From positions 1 through 20,101 of the IMG/VR virus record IMGVR_UViG_3300037189_014320: a stretch of DNA of 20,101 nt; one strand, written 5' to 3'. Of the stretch, positions 12,888 to 20,054 are shown piece by piece. Each line of letters opens with the position of its first letter. Positions within the stretch are counted from its first letter, which is position 1. Made by a program: the position numbers and the translations under genes. Under the pieces are notes generated by a model, which did no database searches, was not told the DNA's origin, and saw nothing but the letters and a program-made list of their open reading frames with translations. The DNA comes from a virus.

Positions 12888-13169
12888 CTACCACCTCGCG
12901 TTATCGAGGACCTGGTGGCCGTCGACGCCGATCGTCGCGTGGGCGAACTGCACCTCGTCGGCATCGGGCGGAGCCGGCTCGAAGACCCACAGGGCAGCCA
13001 GGCCGAACTTCGCCGCGACCTGGGCGACTCTTGCCAGGAACCGCAGGACCGGGCGCTCGGGCCGCGGCGGCGTGGGGCGGATCGGAGACTCTGGCGCAGT
13101 TGCCAGCCACCACGTCGCGCCAGCCAGGACGACGGCGGCAACGATCAGCTTCTTCTGGTCAGGTCGCAT
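12888..13169 (-). CDS. Small membrane protein, function unknown
   Basis: This is a 93-aa protein from ATG 13167-13169, overlapping the GlsB-like gene by 11 bases. It has an N-terminal membrane segment at about 8-24 (LIVAAVVLAGATWWLAT), a Pro/Arg-rich stretch (PIRPTPPRPERP), a second amphipathic or hydrophobic segment at about 41-64 (VLRFLARVAQVAAKFGLAAL) and a short acidic tail. A charged MRPDQKK N-terminus suggests the cytoplasmic side is N-terminal. It is part of the envelope cassette and could be a holin-like or accessory protein, but the sequence does not show which. Confidence 0.72.
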   Translation of the reverse strand: MRPDQKKLIVAAVVLAGATWWLATAPESPIRPTPPRPERPVLRFLARVAQVAAKFGLAALWVFEPAPPDADEVQFAHATIGVDGHQVLDNARW

Positions 13170-13395
13170 CTGATTCACTCCACAGCCGGTACAGGTACAG
13201 GACGACGCATGCCCCGACGATCGATCCGACGACGCCGGCCGGGCCTTGTCCGAACGGCAGGCCGCCGGCGATCGAGCCGAGCACGCCGACGCCGATCGTC
13301 GGGATCCAGCCGGCCGGGACGTTCGCCGGCACGATGGCCTTTGCCACGCCGCCGGCAATCGCCCCCAGTAATGCCCAGTAGACGAGCGAGATCAT
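13159..13395 (-). CDS. GlsB/YeaQ/YmgE-like small integral membrane protein
   Basis: This is a 78-aa protein from ATG 13393-13395 (ATGA overlap with the peptidase stop). It reads MISLVYWALLGAIAGGVAKA, then GWIPTIGVGVLGSIAGGLPF, then GVVGSIVGACVVLYLYRL. These three glycine-rich membrane segments fit the GlsB/YeaQ/YmgE (transglycosylase-associated) family in size and pattern. The family's function is poorly understood. Directly downstream of a membrane-anchored peptidase, a role as a pore- or holin-like partner is a reasonable guess. Confidence 0.75.
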   Translation of the reverse strand: MISLVYWALLGAIAGGVAKAIVPANVPAGWIPTIGVGVLGSIAGGLPFGQGPAGVVGSIVGACVVLYLYRLWSESDAT

Positions 13396-14489
13396 TTATC
13401 CCCCTTGGCCATCCAGCCGTCGTTTACGAGTTCGCGGGCCTTGAACCCGTCGACCGATCCGATCACGAACGAGTCGCCCTGCGCCAGGATCGCCTCGGCG
13501 TCTCCGCGTGTGATCCAGAACGAGCCGTCGGGCTGGTCGACGGGATGCCTGCCGCCGCGTACCCAATTCGGACCCCAGCTGTTCATCACGAGCACGCCGT
13601 CGCGCGGGTGCTGCATCGGCGTCAGCGATCCCGGCAGATTGTTCTTCGCGTACTTCACGCCGATGACAACCATGCAATGCGCCCAGCTGCCGCTCCTCTT
13701 CAGGAACCCGTCGGCGTCTCTGTCCTGGCCCTTGAACCCGATGTTCGAGCAGATCGGCACGCACAGGCCGTTTTCGAGCGCCGCCGTCAGGCCTTGCCAC
13801 GTCTCGACCAGGGCGACGGCTCGTGCCGTGTGTTGGTTCGCCTCTTTGGCGAGCTGCGGCGACACGCCACGCGCGCCCCATTCCTTGGCTCGCGGGATCT
13901 CGTACTTCGTCAGGTCGACGTCGCCGTACTTCTGGCGGTACAGGATCCCGCCGTGGCCGTTCTTCAGGCCGGCCACCCAGCGTGCCGCGGCTGCTCCGTA
14001 TGAGCCGTCGGAGTAGCCCGCGAACGTCACCGGCGGGAGCCGGCCCTCGGTCCGGCTGCCGGCGTAGATTGGCTCGGTTGCCACCTCGAGCGGCGGCTCC
14101 GCCAGGCCGCCCTGGCACCAGTCGACGCACTGGCCGACGTAGCTTCCCATGCCCCAGCCGAACGATACACACGTCCCGATCTCGCCCTGGTTCCATGGCC
14201 CGTAGGGCGTGCCGTAGCGCGCCTGGTGGGCTCTTTCGGCGTAGCGGTACAGGTAGGCGTCTCGCCCCTTCGCGGCCGCCAGGACGTCCGGGGCGGCCTG
14301 ACGGAATGTCGGCTGCTCGAGCTCGCGGAGGAAAGCCCGCGTGCCTTCCGGGTTGGGCGTCCAGCCCATCTGGCGATCAGCGGCCCGGAGGGCCTTGTGC
14401 GTCAGGTGGTCGACGAGCGCTCCCAGGATCGCCGCGAACACGACGAACGCGACGGCGGACCACGTCCACGCTGCCTGGCGGTTGCTCAT
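13392..14489 (-). CDS. Membrane-anchored papain-like cysteine peptidase
   Basis: This is a 365-aa protein from ATG 14487-14489, joined to the preceding stop as TGATG. Residues about 8-26 form an N-terminal transmembrane anchor (WTWSAVAFVVFAAILGALV). The rest matches the papain (C1-like) fold: Q101 and C107 in NQGEIGTCVSFGWG with the exact papain spacing (Gln six residues before Cys), H271 in GSWAHCMVVIGVKY and N303 in VLVMNSWGPNW. The Cys, His and Asn of the triad and the oxyanion Gln are all present, so it should be active. It probably faces outside the inner membrane. There is no obvious propeptide, and no muramidase or amidase endolysin is seen in this window. A role in lysis or envelope breakdown is inferred, not shown. 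Confidence 0.88.
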   Translation of the reverse strand: MSNRQAAWTWSAVAFVVFAAILGALVDHLTHKALRAADRQMGWTPNPEGTRAFLRELEQPTFRQAAPDVLAAAKGRDAYLYRYAERAHQARYGTPYGPWNQGEIGTCVSFGWGMGSYVGQCVDWCQGGLAEPPLEVATEPIYAGSRTEGRLPPVTFAGYSDGSYGAAAARWVAGLKNGHGGILYRQKYGDVDLTKYEIPRAKEWGARGVSPQLAKEANQHTARAVALVETWQGLTAALENGLCVPICSNIGFKGQDRDADGFLKRSGSWAHCMVVIGVKYAKNNLPGSLTPMQHPRDGVLVMNSWGPNWVRGGRHPVDQPDGSFWITRGDAEAILAQGDSFVIGSVDGFKARELVNDGWMAKGDK

Positions 14490-14728
14490 CAGTCCGCCTC
14501 CTCGCCGATCCGACGCGGGATCGGCAGCGGCAGGAGCGGCGCACGGCACCGGCACTGACACGGCGGGATCGCCTCGACGGCCTGCCGCAGCTCGCGGACC
14601 TCCTGGCGGATGGCCAGCAAGATCGCCGGGCAGGCCCCGGCCGAGATCAAGAGCACGACGCAGGCCAGCACTGTCAGCGCGTAGACGCCGTTGTCGATGA
14701 ATTCCCACAGCCAGTCGGCCCAGCTCAT
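14489..14728 (-). CDS. Small single-span membrane protein with helical and Cys-rich tail
   Basis: This is a 79-aa protein from ATG 14726-14728 (ATGA overlap). A membrane segment at about 17-40 (YALTVLACVVLLISAGACPAILL) follows an aromatic start (MSWADWLWEFIDNG). A charged helix (RQEVRELRQAVEA) and PPCQCRCRAPLLPLP come next, then an acidic end. The layout (one TM then a helix) resembles i-spanin or holin-accessory proteins, but the family cannot be determined. It immediately precedes the papain-like peptidase. Confidence 0.75.
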   Translation of the reverse strand: MSWADWLWEFIDNGVYALTVLACVVLLISAGACPAILLAIRQEVRELRQAVEAIPPCQCRCRAPLLPLPIPRRIGEEAD

Positions 14729-15177
14729 CGGACGGCCTCCTCGGCCGCCCTGGCCAGCTCCCGGAACGCCTCGACCCACGCAGTCCGCGACGTCTCCGAC
14801 AGCGGCCCGCCGCTCTTGCCGACAACCTCGTCGAGGTACTTTCCGATCGCCGCCTTGGCGTGCGGCTGGCGTTCACGCAGCGGCACCGGCGAGAACCGGA
14901 ACTCGCTGGCAGCCGTCCGCAGGTCCTCGAGCTGGAGGCCTGTCGAGATCCGCGGCGATCCAGACTTGCCGTCGAGCTCGAGGGCGTCGGCCACGGCGGC
15001 ACAGACGCCGGCGAACGACGCGGCGTCGGCGGCCGCCTCGGATCCGATGAACTTGCCGCGGAGATTCAGCCCGCCGTCGTTTGGCGGCACCACGGTCGAC
15101 CGCGGCCAGAACTCGACGGCGGCCGCCACGGCGGCGCCGGCCAGCAGGGCAGCGACAAGGATTGTCCGCTGATTCAT
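14725..15177 (-). CDS. Membrane-anchored or exported protein, function unknown
   Basis: This is a 150-aa protein from ATG 15175-15177 (ATGA overlap). The N-terminus MNQRTILVAALLAGAAVAAA (about 5-21) is a signal peptide or anchor. The remaining ~125 residues form a soluble domain: SEAAADAASFAGVCAAVADA, LQLEDLRTAASEFRFSP, AIGKYLDEVVGK and AWVEAFRELARAAEEAV. These are mainly amphipathic helices. I recognise no catalytic motif. Together with the next gene (15174-15452), which has the same anchor-plus-helices plan, it could be one of a spanin-like or envelope-spanning pair. Confidence 0.75.
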   Translation of the reverse strand: MNQRTILVAALLAGAAVAAAVEFWPRSTVVPPNDGGLNLRGKFIGSEAAADAASFAGVCAAVADALELDGKSGSPRISTGLQLEDLRTAASEFRFSPVPLRERQPHAKAAIGKYLDEVVGKSGGPLSETSRTAWVEAFRELARAAEEAVR

Positions 15178-15452
15178 TTCCGCTGGCTCCCGTGCAACAG
15201 GTCGAGCCACAGCGTGTCGACGGCCTTCGCAGAGTCCTCGTCCAGGGCGTCGGTGGCCGCGAGCCGGTCACGCACGGCCAGCAGCGAGTCGATCGCGGCC
15301 CGCGGGTCCGGGGCCGGGGCGGCGGCCGCCGGCACCTGGGGCGGGACGCGGAACAAATCATCTGCCGCAGAAATCTTTGGCAGAGGATTCGTAACGCCAC
15401 GCGGCCAGAACAGGTAGGCCAGCGCGGCGACGACGAGCAGGGCGGTGATCAT
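15174..15452 (-). CDS. Small membrane-anchored protein, function unknown
   Basis: This is a 92-aa protein from ATG 15450-15452 (ATGA overlap). The N-terminal segment MITALLVVAALAYLFWPRG is a single membrane anchor. A Pro/Ala-rich linker (VPAAAAPAPDP) and an acidic helical C-terminus (IDSLLAVRDRLAATDALDED... ending LWLDLLHGSQRK) follow. It has no cysteines and no known motif. The tight coupling to the 119-aa and 150-aa neighbours suggests a shared role at the envelope. Confidence 0.73.
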   Translation of the reverse strand: MITALLVVAALAYLFWPRGVTNPLPKISAADDLFRVPPQVPAAAAPAPDPRAAIDSLLAVRDRLAATDALDEDSAKAVDTLWLDLLHGSQRK

Positions 15453-15808
15453 GCTTCCTGGCTCCTGGTGATTCGCAGCAGGGCCTCGACGGCGCCGGCG
15501 GCGAGCGAGAGAACGAGAACTCGGGTTGCCGGCCGGATCAGCATCCACGCCGGCCAGGCGGCCAGCGGAACGGCCTTGTCGGCAAACGAGTCGAAGAGCG
15601 CCGCCACGGCCGTCAGCGCGATCGCCTTCTTCTCCGGGCCTGTCAGGCCAGCGACGGCCTCCAGGGCTCTGACGACCAGGTACAGCAGCTCGACGAGCAT
15701 CCGGCCAAACTCGGACCACGTCAGGCCGTCCTTCGCCTTGTCGCGTGCGCCGGCCAGGAACGCGTTCACGCTGGCGGCGACTGTCGTGATCGTGTCGCTG
15801 GCGTTCAT
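15449..15808 (-). CDS. Putative holin-like membrane protein
   Basis: This is a 119-aa protein from ATG 15806-15808 (ATGA overlap). After a short polar N-terminus, WSEFGRMLVELLYLVVRALE (31-50) and GPEKKAIALTAVAALFDSFA (57-76) are amphipathic helices. Residues about 77-112 are strongly hydrophobic (AVPLAAWPAWMLIRPATRVL, VLSLAAGAVEALL), allowing one or two membrane spans. It begins the membrane part of the cassette. Size, hydrophobic pattern and context suit a holin-like protein, but no holin family is clearly recognised, so the name is tentative. Confidence 0.65.
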   Translation of the reverse strand: MNASDTITTVAASVNAFLAGARDKAKDGLTWSEFGRMLVELLYLVVRALEAVAGLTGPEKKAIALTAVAALFDSFADKAVPLAAWPAWMLIRPATRVLVLSLAAGAVEALLRITRSQEA

Positions 15809-15972
15809 CGCTTCCTCGTCCAGATCTCGGTGGCCGGCACGACACGCTTCCTGCGGGCGTGGCAGCAGCTGCATTCCAGCCGCTGCTCCTGCTCCAGGCC
15901 GACACGCCTGGAGGTGATCACGCGGCAGCGGTGGCCACAGTTGCGGCAGGCCCTACTTGATTCGGCCGACAT
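15805..15972 (-). CDS. 55-aa zinc-ribbon protein
   Basis: This short gene uses ATG 15970-15972 and ends at TGA 15805-15807, overlapping the next ATG as ATGA. Its start overlaps the end of the prohead protease by 20 bases. The protein is MSAESSRACRNCGHRCRVIT and then SRRVGLEQEQRLECSCCHARRKRVV. C9, C12 and C16 pair with C34, C36 and C37 across a short loop in the manner of a zinc ribbon (CxxC...CxC), with many arginines, so nucleic-acid binding is plausible. It is the first gene of the cassette. A GAGG lies about 10 bases upstream. The frame, the overlap and the cysteine layout make it a real gene. Confidence 0.78.
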   Translation of the reverse strand: MSAESSRACRNCGHRCRVITSRRVGLEQEQRLECSCCHARRKRVVPATEIWTRKR

Positions 15973-16663
15973 TGGCGCGGAGCCTCATGGCTGCGAGTTT
16001 GGCGGAGGCCGCCGTCAGGGCGTAGGACCAGCGGCGGCGTCTGTCTGCCTGCTCGTCTGCCACTCGCTCGGCCGCTTGCCGCTGCTCGGCCTCTGTCAGG
16101 TGATCGGCCCGCCACTGCTCGAGCGACCGCAGGGCCGCCGACGACTGCGGGTACGCGGCCCGCGTCACGATCGACACGTCCCACAGGCCGGCGACATCGG
16201 AGATCGTGCGGACCATGGTGCCGTCCGCCTCCTGGCTCCACGCCTCGCCTGTGCCGCCCTGCGGCAGCGTGAACGCGAAGCTGGCCCCGAACAGGTCGCC
16301 CCTCTTCACGAGGGTCGTAATGTCACGCCCAAGCGTCGTATCCGGCGGGTCGATGGAATACGCAAGCCCGCGATCTGTGACGTTTAGGCGGAGCGTGTCA
16401 TTCGTCGTGCGGCCGATCGGCTGGCCTGCATGATCGAATAGGGCAACAGTGTCGAGCCCGCCGCGCGGGTCGTTCCGGTGCCGGCCGACGATCTTGTCGA
16501 ACGCCGTCGGCAGAAACACCTCGCGGAAACCGCCCAGGTCCTCGCTCCGCGAATTGAACGGCGGCGAGATCCCCTTGATCAGCGGCGAGGCCGCGGACCG
16601 CTCCTCGAGCTCGATCGGCTCGACGGCAGTCGGGACGTAACGCCGCTCGACGTCATCACGCAT
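15953..16663 (-). CDS. HK97-type prohead protease
   Basis: This is a 236-aa protein from ATG 16661-16663 with GGAGG upstream, overlapping the portal stop by 8 bases. It begins VERRYVPTAVEPIELEERSA, then GISPPFNSRSEDLGGFREVF and LPTAFDKIV, as in prohead proteases of the U35 family. H78 in ALFDHAGQPIGR and S128 in GDLFGASFAFTLP are the likely catalytic residues. VAGLWDVSIVTRAAYPQSSA (158-177) is the usual conserved end of the catalytic domain, followed by an extended helical tail. It cleaves the capsid's N-terminal scaffold domain during maturation. Unusually, the capsid gene is not next; nine other genes lie between. Confidence 0.93.
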   Translation of the reverse strand: MRDDVERRYVPTAVEPIELEERSAASPLIKGISPPFNSRSEDLGGFREVFLPTAFDKIVGRHRNDPRGGLDTVALFDHAGQPIGRTTNDTLRLNVTDRGLAYSIDPPDTTLGRDITTLVKRGDLFGASFAFTLPQGGTGEAWSQEADGTMVRTISDVAGLWDVSIVTRAAYPQSSAALRSLEQWRADHLTEAEQRQAAERVADEQADRRRRWSYALTAASAKLAAMRLRANVGRIK

Positions 16664-18014
16664 TGGCAGGATCCTCCGGAGCTTGGGCCGGCACGTCTTC
16701 CGGGTCCAGCGTGTCTGCCGGGAACTGCGTGTTCGCCGGCGGCATGGCCGGAGCCGCGTCCGGGGCCGTTCCTGTGGCCGACGTGCCAAGCGGCGCGAAT
16801 CCGAGTTGCATGTACGTTTCGTTCGCCGCTGGATTCTCCAGGAGATCCAGGTCCTCGAGATCCCGCAGCTCGTTGGGCGAGATCGCGCCGGTGTTGAACA
16901 AGAACTGGTAGAGCGCAACGCGGGCCTGCGTGTCGCCACGAAGCAGGGCGCGGGAATCGAGCCGGCAGTAGTGCCGGCCGTCCATCGGGTTGTCGTACGT
17001 CCGCAGGATCGAGCGGTCGATCGCGCCCTCGAAACGCTTCTGCCACGGCAGCAGGCCGAAGACGTGGGCCGTCACGAACTCCTGCTCGACGTTGCTGTAC
17101 TTGGCCATCGCGTCGTCGCCGAGCAGCGTCGTCGGGATGCCGTACACGCGGGCGATGTCAGGGAGCATGCTCTTTCGCAGCTCCATGAACTGATTCGCCT
17201 CATTCGAGTTGCCCTCGATCGGCTTGAACTGCGTCTTCTTTGGCAGGATCGCCGTCGAGCCGCGGCGCTTGGCCGAGCCGTAGATCTCCTGCCACTGCTG
17301 CCGGAACTTGGCGGCCGCCTCGGGCGGGATCTCTTCCTGCGTCTCGATCACGCCGTCCGGGCGTGCGGAGTTGTCCCAGAAGCTGGCGGCGGCGACGTCG
17401 AGCTTGCGTGCCAGGGCCACGCTGGTCGAACACAGCTCGGCCGGCAGCTGGCCCTCAAACCCATTGTCCGACAGCCAGCGGTAGTGAACGATCTCGCTCT
17501 GGGCGAAATTCTTGTACTCGCCACGCGGCAGCAGGTAGCGGTAGATCAGACTGCCGTCGCCACCACGCAGGCAGGACATACGGCTCGGGTGCAGCGGCTC
17601 GAGCGACGAGCAGAACCCATTGTCCCCGGACACGATCCGCGAGTAGGCCCGGCCGTAGAGAGCCAGGTGATAGGACGTCGTTTCCTTGTACTCGAAATCG
17701 CTTTGCCAGGCGTTGGGCCGCCAGGTCAGCACGTCGTAGCAGGGCAGATCGTGGGCGTGCATCTTCGGGAAGCCGGGCCGCCGACGCATGACCTCGGTCG
17801 GCATGCACGCGATCGAGCTGGCGATAAACCGGACGCACGCCAGGATGCACGTTACGCGGACGGCCACCTCGGCCGACATGGAATCGGCCTGGAGGATCCC
17901 GCCCAGCGGAATATGGTCGGCCAGGCCACGCAGCTCGTACTTCTCGCCGGCCGGCTTGCGAGCCCGCGGCCGCTTGGGTGCCGCCGTCCGCTTCACAGCT
18001 CGATGATCTGCCAT
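16656..18014 (-). CDS. Portal protein, HK97 family
   Basis: This is a 452-aa protein from ATG 18012-18014, overlapping the large terminase end by 22 bases. After a basic N-terminus (KRTAAPKRPRARK) come VRVTCILACVRFIASSIACM, YHLALYGRAYSRIVSG, IVHYRWLSDNGFEGQLP and ARVYGIPTTLLGDDAMAKYS with NVEQEF, the standard signatures of the HK97-type portal family that forms the 12-subunit DNA entry ring. The C-terminal stretch (about 410-452) is low-complexity Pro/Ala/Asp-rich. The length is typical. Confidence 0.95.
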   Translation of the reverse strand: MADHRAVKRTAAPKRPRARKPAGEKYELRGLADHIPLGGILQADSMSAEVAVRVTCILACVRFIASSIACMPTEVMRRRPGFPKMHAHDLPCYDVLTWRPNAWQSDFEYKETTSYHLALYGRAYSRIVSGDNGFCSSLEPLHPSRMSCLRGGDGSLIYRYLLPRGEYKNFAQSEIVHYRWLSDNGFEGQLPAELCSTSVALARKLDVAAASFWDNSARPDGVIETQEEIPPEAAAKFRQQWQEIYGSAKRRGSTAILPKKTQFKPIEGNSNEANQFMELRKSMLPDIARVYGIPTTLLGDDAMAKYSNVEQEFVTAHVFGLLPWQKRFEGAIDRSILRTYDNPMDGRHYCRLDSRALLRGDTQARVALYQFLFNTGAISPNELRDLEDLDLLENPAANETYMQLGFAPLGTSATGTAPDAAPAMPPANTQFPADTLDPEDVPAQAPEDPANA

Positions 18015-19609
18015 GAATCCGCACCCATCTCGGGTTCAGCCGTACTTGCCACCGCCAGGCCGCAAACCGCCGCCACGATCCCGTCGGTCTTATCGCTCGA
18101 TCGGCCCTTGTCGGGTTTCATGTTCCCGGCATGGTCGACGTATACGCAGACGTTCCCGGCCATCCACTGGAGGACGGGCGACGGGCACCGAAACTTCCGC
18201 TCGTGGATCAGGACCTCGAGCAGCTTCGACGGCGCCGTCATCCGGCCTACAGACTGGCCGATAGCCTGCACTTCCAGGCCCGCTCGTTGAAGTTGCGTTG
18301 CCACGCTGCCGAGGTTCCATGGATCGGCCCCGACGCCGCGGACACGGTGCAGCTTTGAGTAGGCCACGATGTCGGCCGCGACCTGGTCGTGGTCGAGACG
18401 GACGCCAGGCGTCGTGCGGATCCAACCGTCGGCGATCCATTGCCGCATCGGCACGCGGGCCTCACGCTCGCGGTCGGCCACGTTGTCCTCGGGCATCCAG
18501 AACATGCAGTCGGCGTCATAGCCGCCCTGGCCGTCAGGGAAGAGCGCTACGGCCGCCGTCAGGTCGAGATGGTCGGCCAGGTCCAGGCCGATGAAACACG
18601 ACCGGCCCTCCAGCGGCTGCGGTGGCTGCGCGACGCACGGGGCGTAGGCCTCCGGAGTGAACCAGCGGTTGTCTGGCGTCGTCCAGACGTTGAGCGAGTA
18701 GCGGAGCCACCGCTGCCATTTGATCGGCGACGTCTTCGCGTCCTGCCAGTCCGCCCGGAACTCGTCCTCGGAAAAAGTGATGCCCATCGACGGGTTTGCC
18801 TTCCGCCAGGTCTTTGGGTCGTCGTGATCGTCGTCGGCCGCTGCCGCGTAGATCAGCCCGTAGAACGTCGGGTTCGCAGCCGCGTTCTTCTGCACGAGCT
18901 CGCAGTCTTGCCACCACTGGTACCCCGGCCCCTTGCGGTCGTCGCCGGCCGTGCTGATCGCCAGGACCAAGCCGTTGGGCGTGGCGCGTGTGGCATAGGC
19001 CAACGCGCTGACCAGCTCGTCGGTCCGGTGGGCGTGGATCTCGTCGATGATCACCGAGCCGTTCAGGCCTTCGTTCCGGTACGCGTCGGCGCTCAAGCAG
19101 CGCAGAATGTTGCCGTGTTTCCGATTCCGGATGATGCTCTTCGAGTCGACGACTTCGAGCACCTTCGACAGCGTCGGCGAGGCCTCGACGGATCGCTTCA
19201 GCATCCGATACAGGATCCGGGCCTGCTCGCGGTCGACGGCGGCCGGGTAGACGTCCGCCAGCGGCTGGTGGGCCGTCAGCAGGTACTGGGCCACGCCTGC
19301 CATCAGCCAGGTCTTCCCGTTCTTCTTCGGCACGAACACGGCGCCGCGGCGGTAGCGGAGCCGGCCGTCCGGCCGCTTCCAGCCAAACAGCGGCGCGATC
19401 ACGCGATCGCGTTGCCAGTCGATCAGCTGCACCTTCGACGGCTCGCCGCCGTCCTGGCTCGGCACACGGCAGAACTGTTCAATGAACTGGGCCGGCTTGG
19501 CTGCGGCCTCGGGATCCCAGACGTAGCCCGGCACGTACTCGGGCCGGTCGGAGCCCGGTTCAGCCGCAGAAGGCGCGGAGCGCGGCTTCTTCGGCGTCCT
19601 CTTGGCCAT
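17993..19609 (-). CDS. terL: Terminase large subunit (Terminase_1 type)
   Basis: This is a 538-aa protein. I chose ATG 19607-19609, because GGAGG lies 9 bases upstream; TTG 19613-19615 is too near that site. The ATPase domain has a Walker A-like VPKKNGKT (about 93-100) and Walker B with catalytic Glu in SVIIDEIHAH (D189, E190). The nuclease domain starts FIGLDLADHLDLTA (D343, D346) and ends with a conserved Asp in DKTDGIVAAVCG. It cuts and drives DNA into the prohead, with the small subunit encoded just upstream (overlap 50 bases). It is complete and appears intact. Confidence 0.96.
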   Translation of the reverse strand: MAKRTPKKPRSAPSAAEPGSDRPEYVPGYVWDPEAAAKPAQFIEQFCRVPSQDGGEPSKVQLIDWQRDRVIAPLFGWKRPDGRLRYRRGAVFVPKKNGKTWLMAGVAQYLLTAHQPLADVYPAAVDREQARILYRMLKRSVEASPTLSKVLEVVDSKSIIRNRKHGNILRCLSADAYRNEGLNGSVIIDEIHAHRTDELVSALAYATRATPNGLVLAISTAGDDRKGPGYQWWQDCELVQKNAAANPTFYGLIYAAAADDDHDDPKTWRKANPSMGITFSEDEFRADWQDAKTSPIKWQRWLRYSLNVWTTPDNRWFTPEAYAPCVAQPPQPLEGRSCFIGLDLADHLDLTAAVALFPDGQGGYDADCMFWMPEDNVADREREARVPMRQWIADGWIRTTPGVRLDHDQVAADIVAYSKLHRVRGVGADPWNLGSVATQLQRAGLEVQAIGQSVGRMTAPSKLLEVLIHERKFRCPSPVLQWMAGNVCVYVDHAGNMKPDKGRSSDKTDGIVAAVCGLAVASTAEPEMGADSWQIIEL

Positions 19610-20054
19610 GGTCAACGGCCTCCGGCGGGAATCGCGTCTCGGCCGCCGGCGTCAGGCCGTACTCGCGGGCCAGGGCGACGAAATCACGGCGCGCGTCACG
19701 CAGCAGGCGGGCCACAGGGTTCGCCGCCTGGCCCTTCTCGGTTGACGTCATCCAGCCCTCGGCGGCCAGCTGCTCGGCGAGCTCGCGGCAGTCGGCGTAC
19801 AGGTGGGCCAGGATCGCCAGGGCCTCGGCGTGCTCCGGCTTGAGCCGGCCAGCCGCGGCGATCTGCGGGCATCGGTCCTTCCAGAACCGAGCGGCCGCCG
19901 GCCTCGAGCTCACGTCCGCCGGTGGCTTGATTGCTTGCGTCGGCTCAGGCTTCTCGGCGGCGGCCGGCTTGGCCATGCCAATGGCCGCGGCGCGGGCCAG
20001 GGCGGCCTGGCTGACCTTGCTTTTTGGATCAGGATGCCTTCCTCGTCGTCCCAT
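19560..20054 (-). CDS. terS: Terminase small subunit, P27 family
   Basis: This is a 164-aa protein from ATG 20052-20054 with AGGTGA upstream. After a basic N-terminus (MGRRGRHPDPKSK) and an Ala/Pro-rich linker, the central helical part FWKDRCPQIAAAGRLKPEHA, EALAILAHLYADCRELAEQL, then GQAANPVARLLRDARRDFVALAREYGL (shortened here to NPVARLLRDARRDF) with the final YGLTPAAETRF is typical of P27-type small terminases, whose last residues include the G-L-T-P-x-x-R motif. It would recognise the packaging site. It is the first gene of the transcript visible in the window. Confidence 0.93.
   Translation of the reverse strand: MGRRGRHPDPKSKVSQAALARAAAIGMAKPAAAEKPEPTQAIKPPADVSSRPAAARFWKDRCPQIAAAGRLKPEHAEALAILAHLYADCRELAEQLAAEGWMTSTEKGQAANPVARLLRDARRDFVALAREYGLTPAAETRFPPEAVDHGQEDAEEAALRAFCG

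Noticed and set aside
14489-15002. N-terminal extension of the peptidase frame upstream of 14489
   Set aside because: It is read through two supported small membrane genes in other frames and is composed of Arg/Ser/Pro-rich noise. The ATG at 14489 is coupled to the preceding stop and is followed by a clear TM anchor.
15953-16939. Longer version of the prohead protease frame starting at 16939
   Set aside because: The extra N-terminal part lies wholly inside the portal gene and is Arg-rich with no homology pattern. ATG 16663 has a good ribosome site and a typical protease start.
16683-18290. Very long open frame on the + strand (535 codons) opposite the portal and terminase
   Set aside because: It mirrors well-identified minus-strand genes, has Arg/Gly/Ala-rich composition typical of antisense frames in GC-rich DNA and no domain. 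The same applies to long + frames at 18389-19843, 12870-14003, 13823-15172 and 8457-9782.
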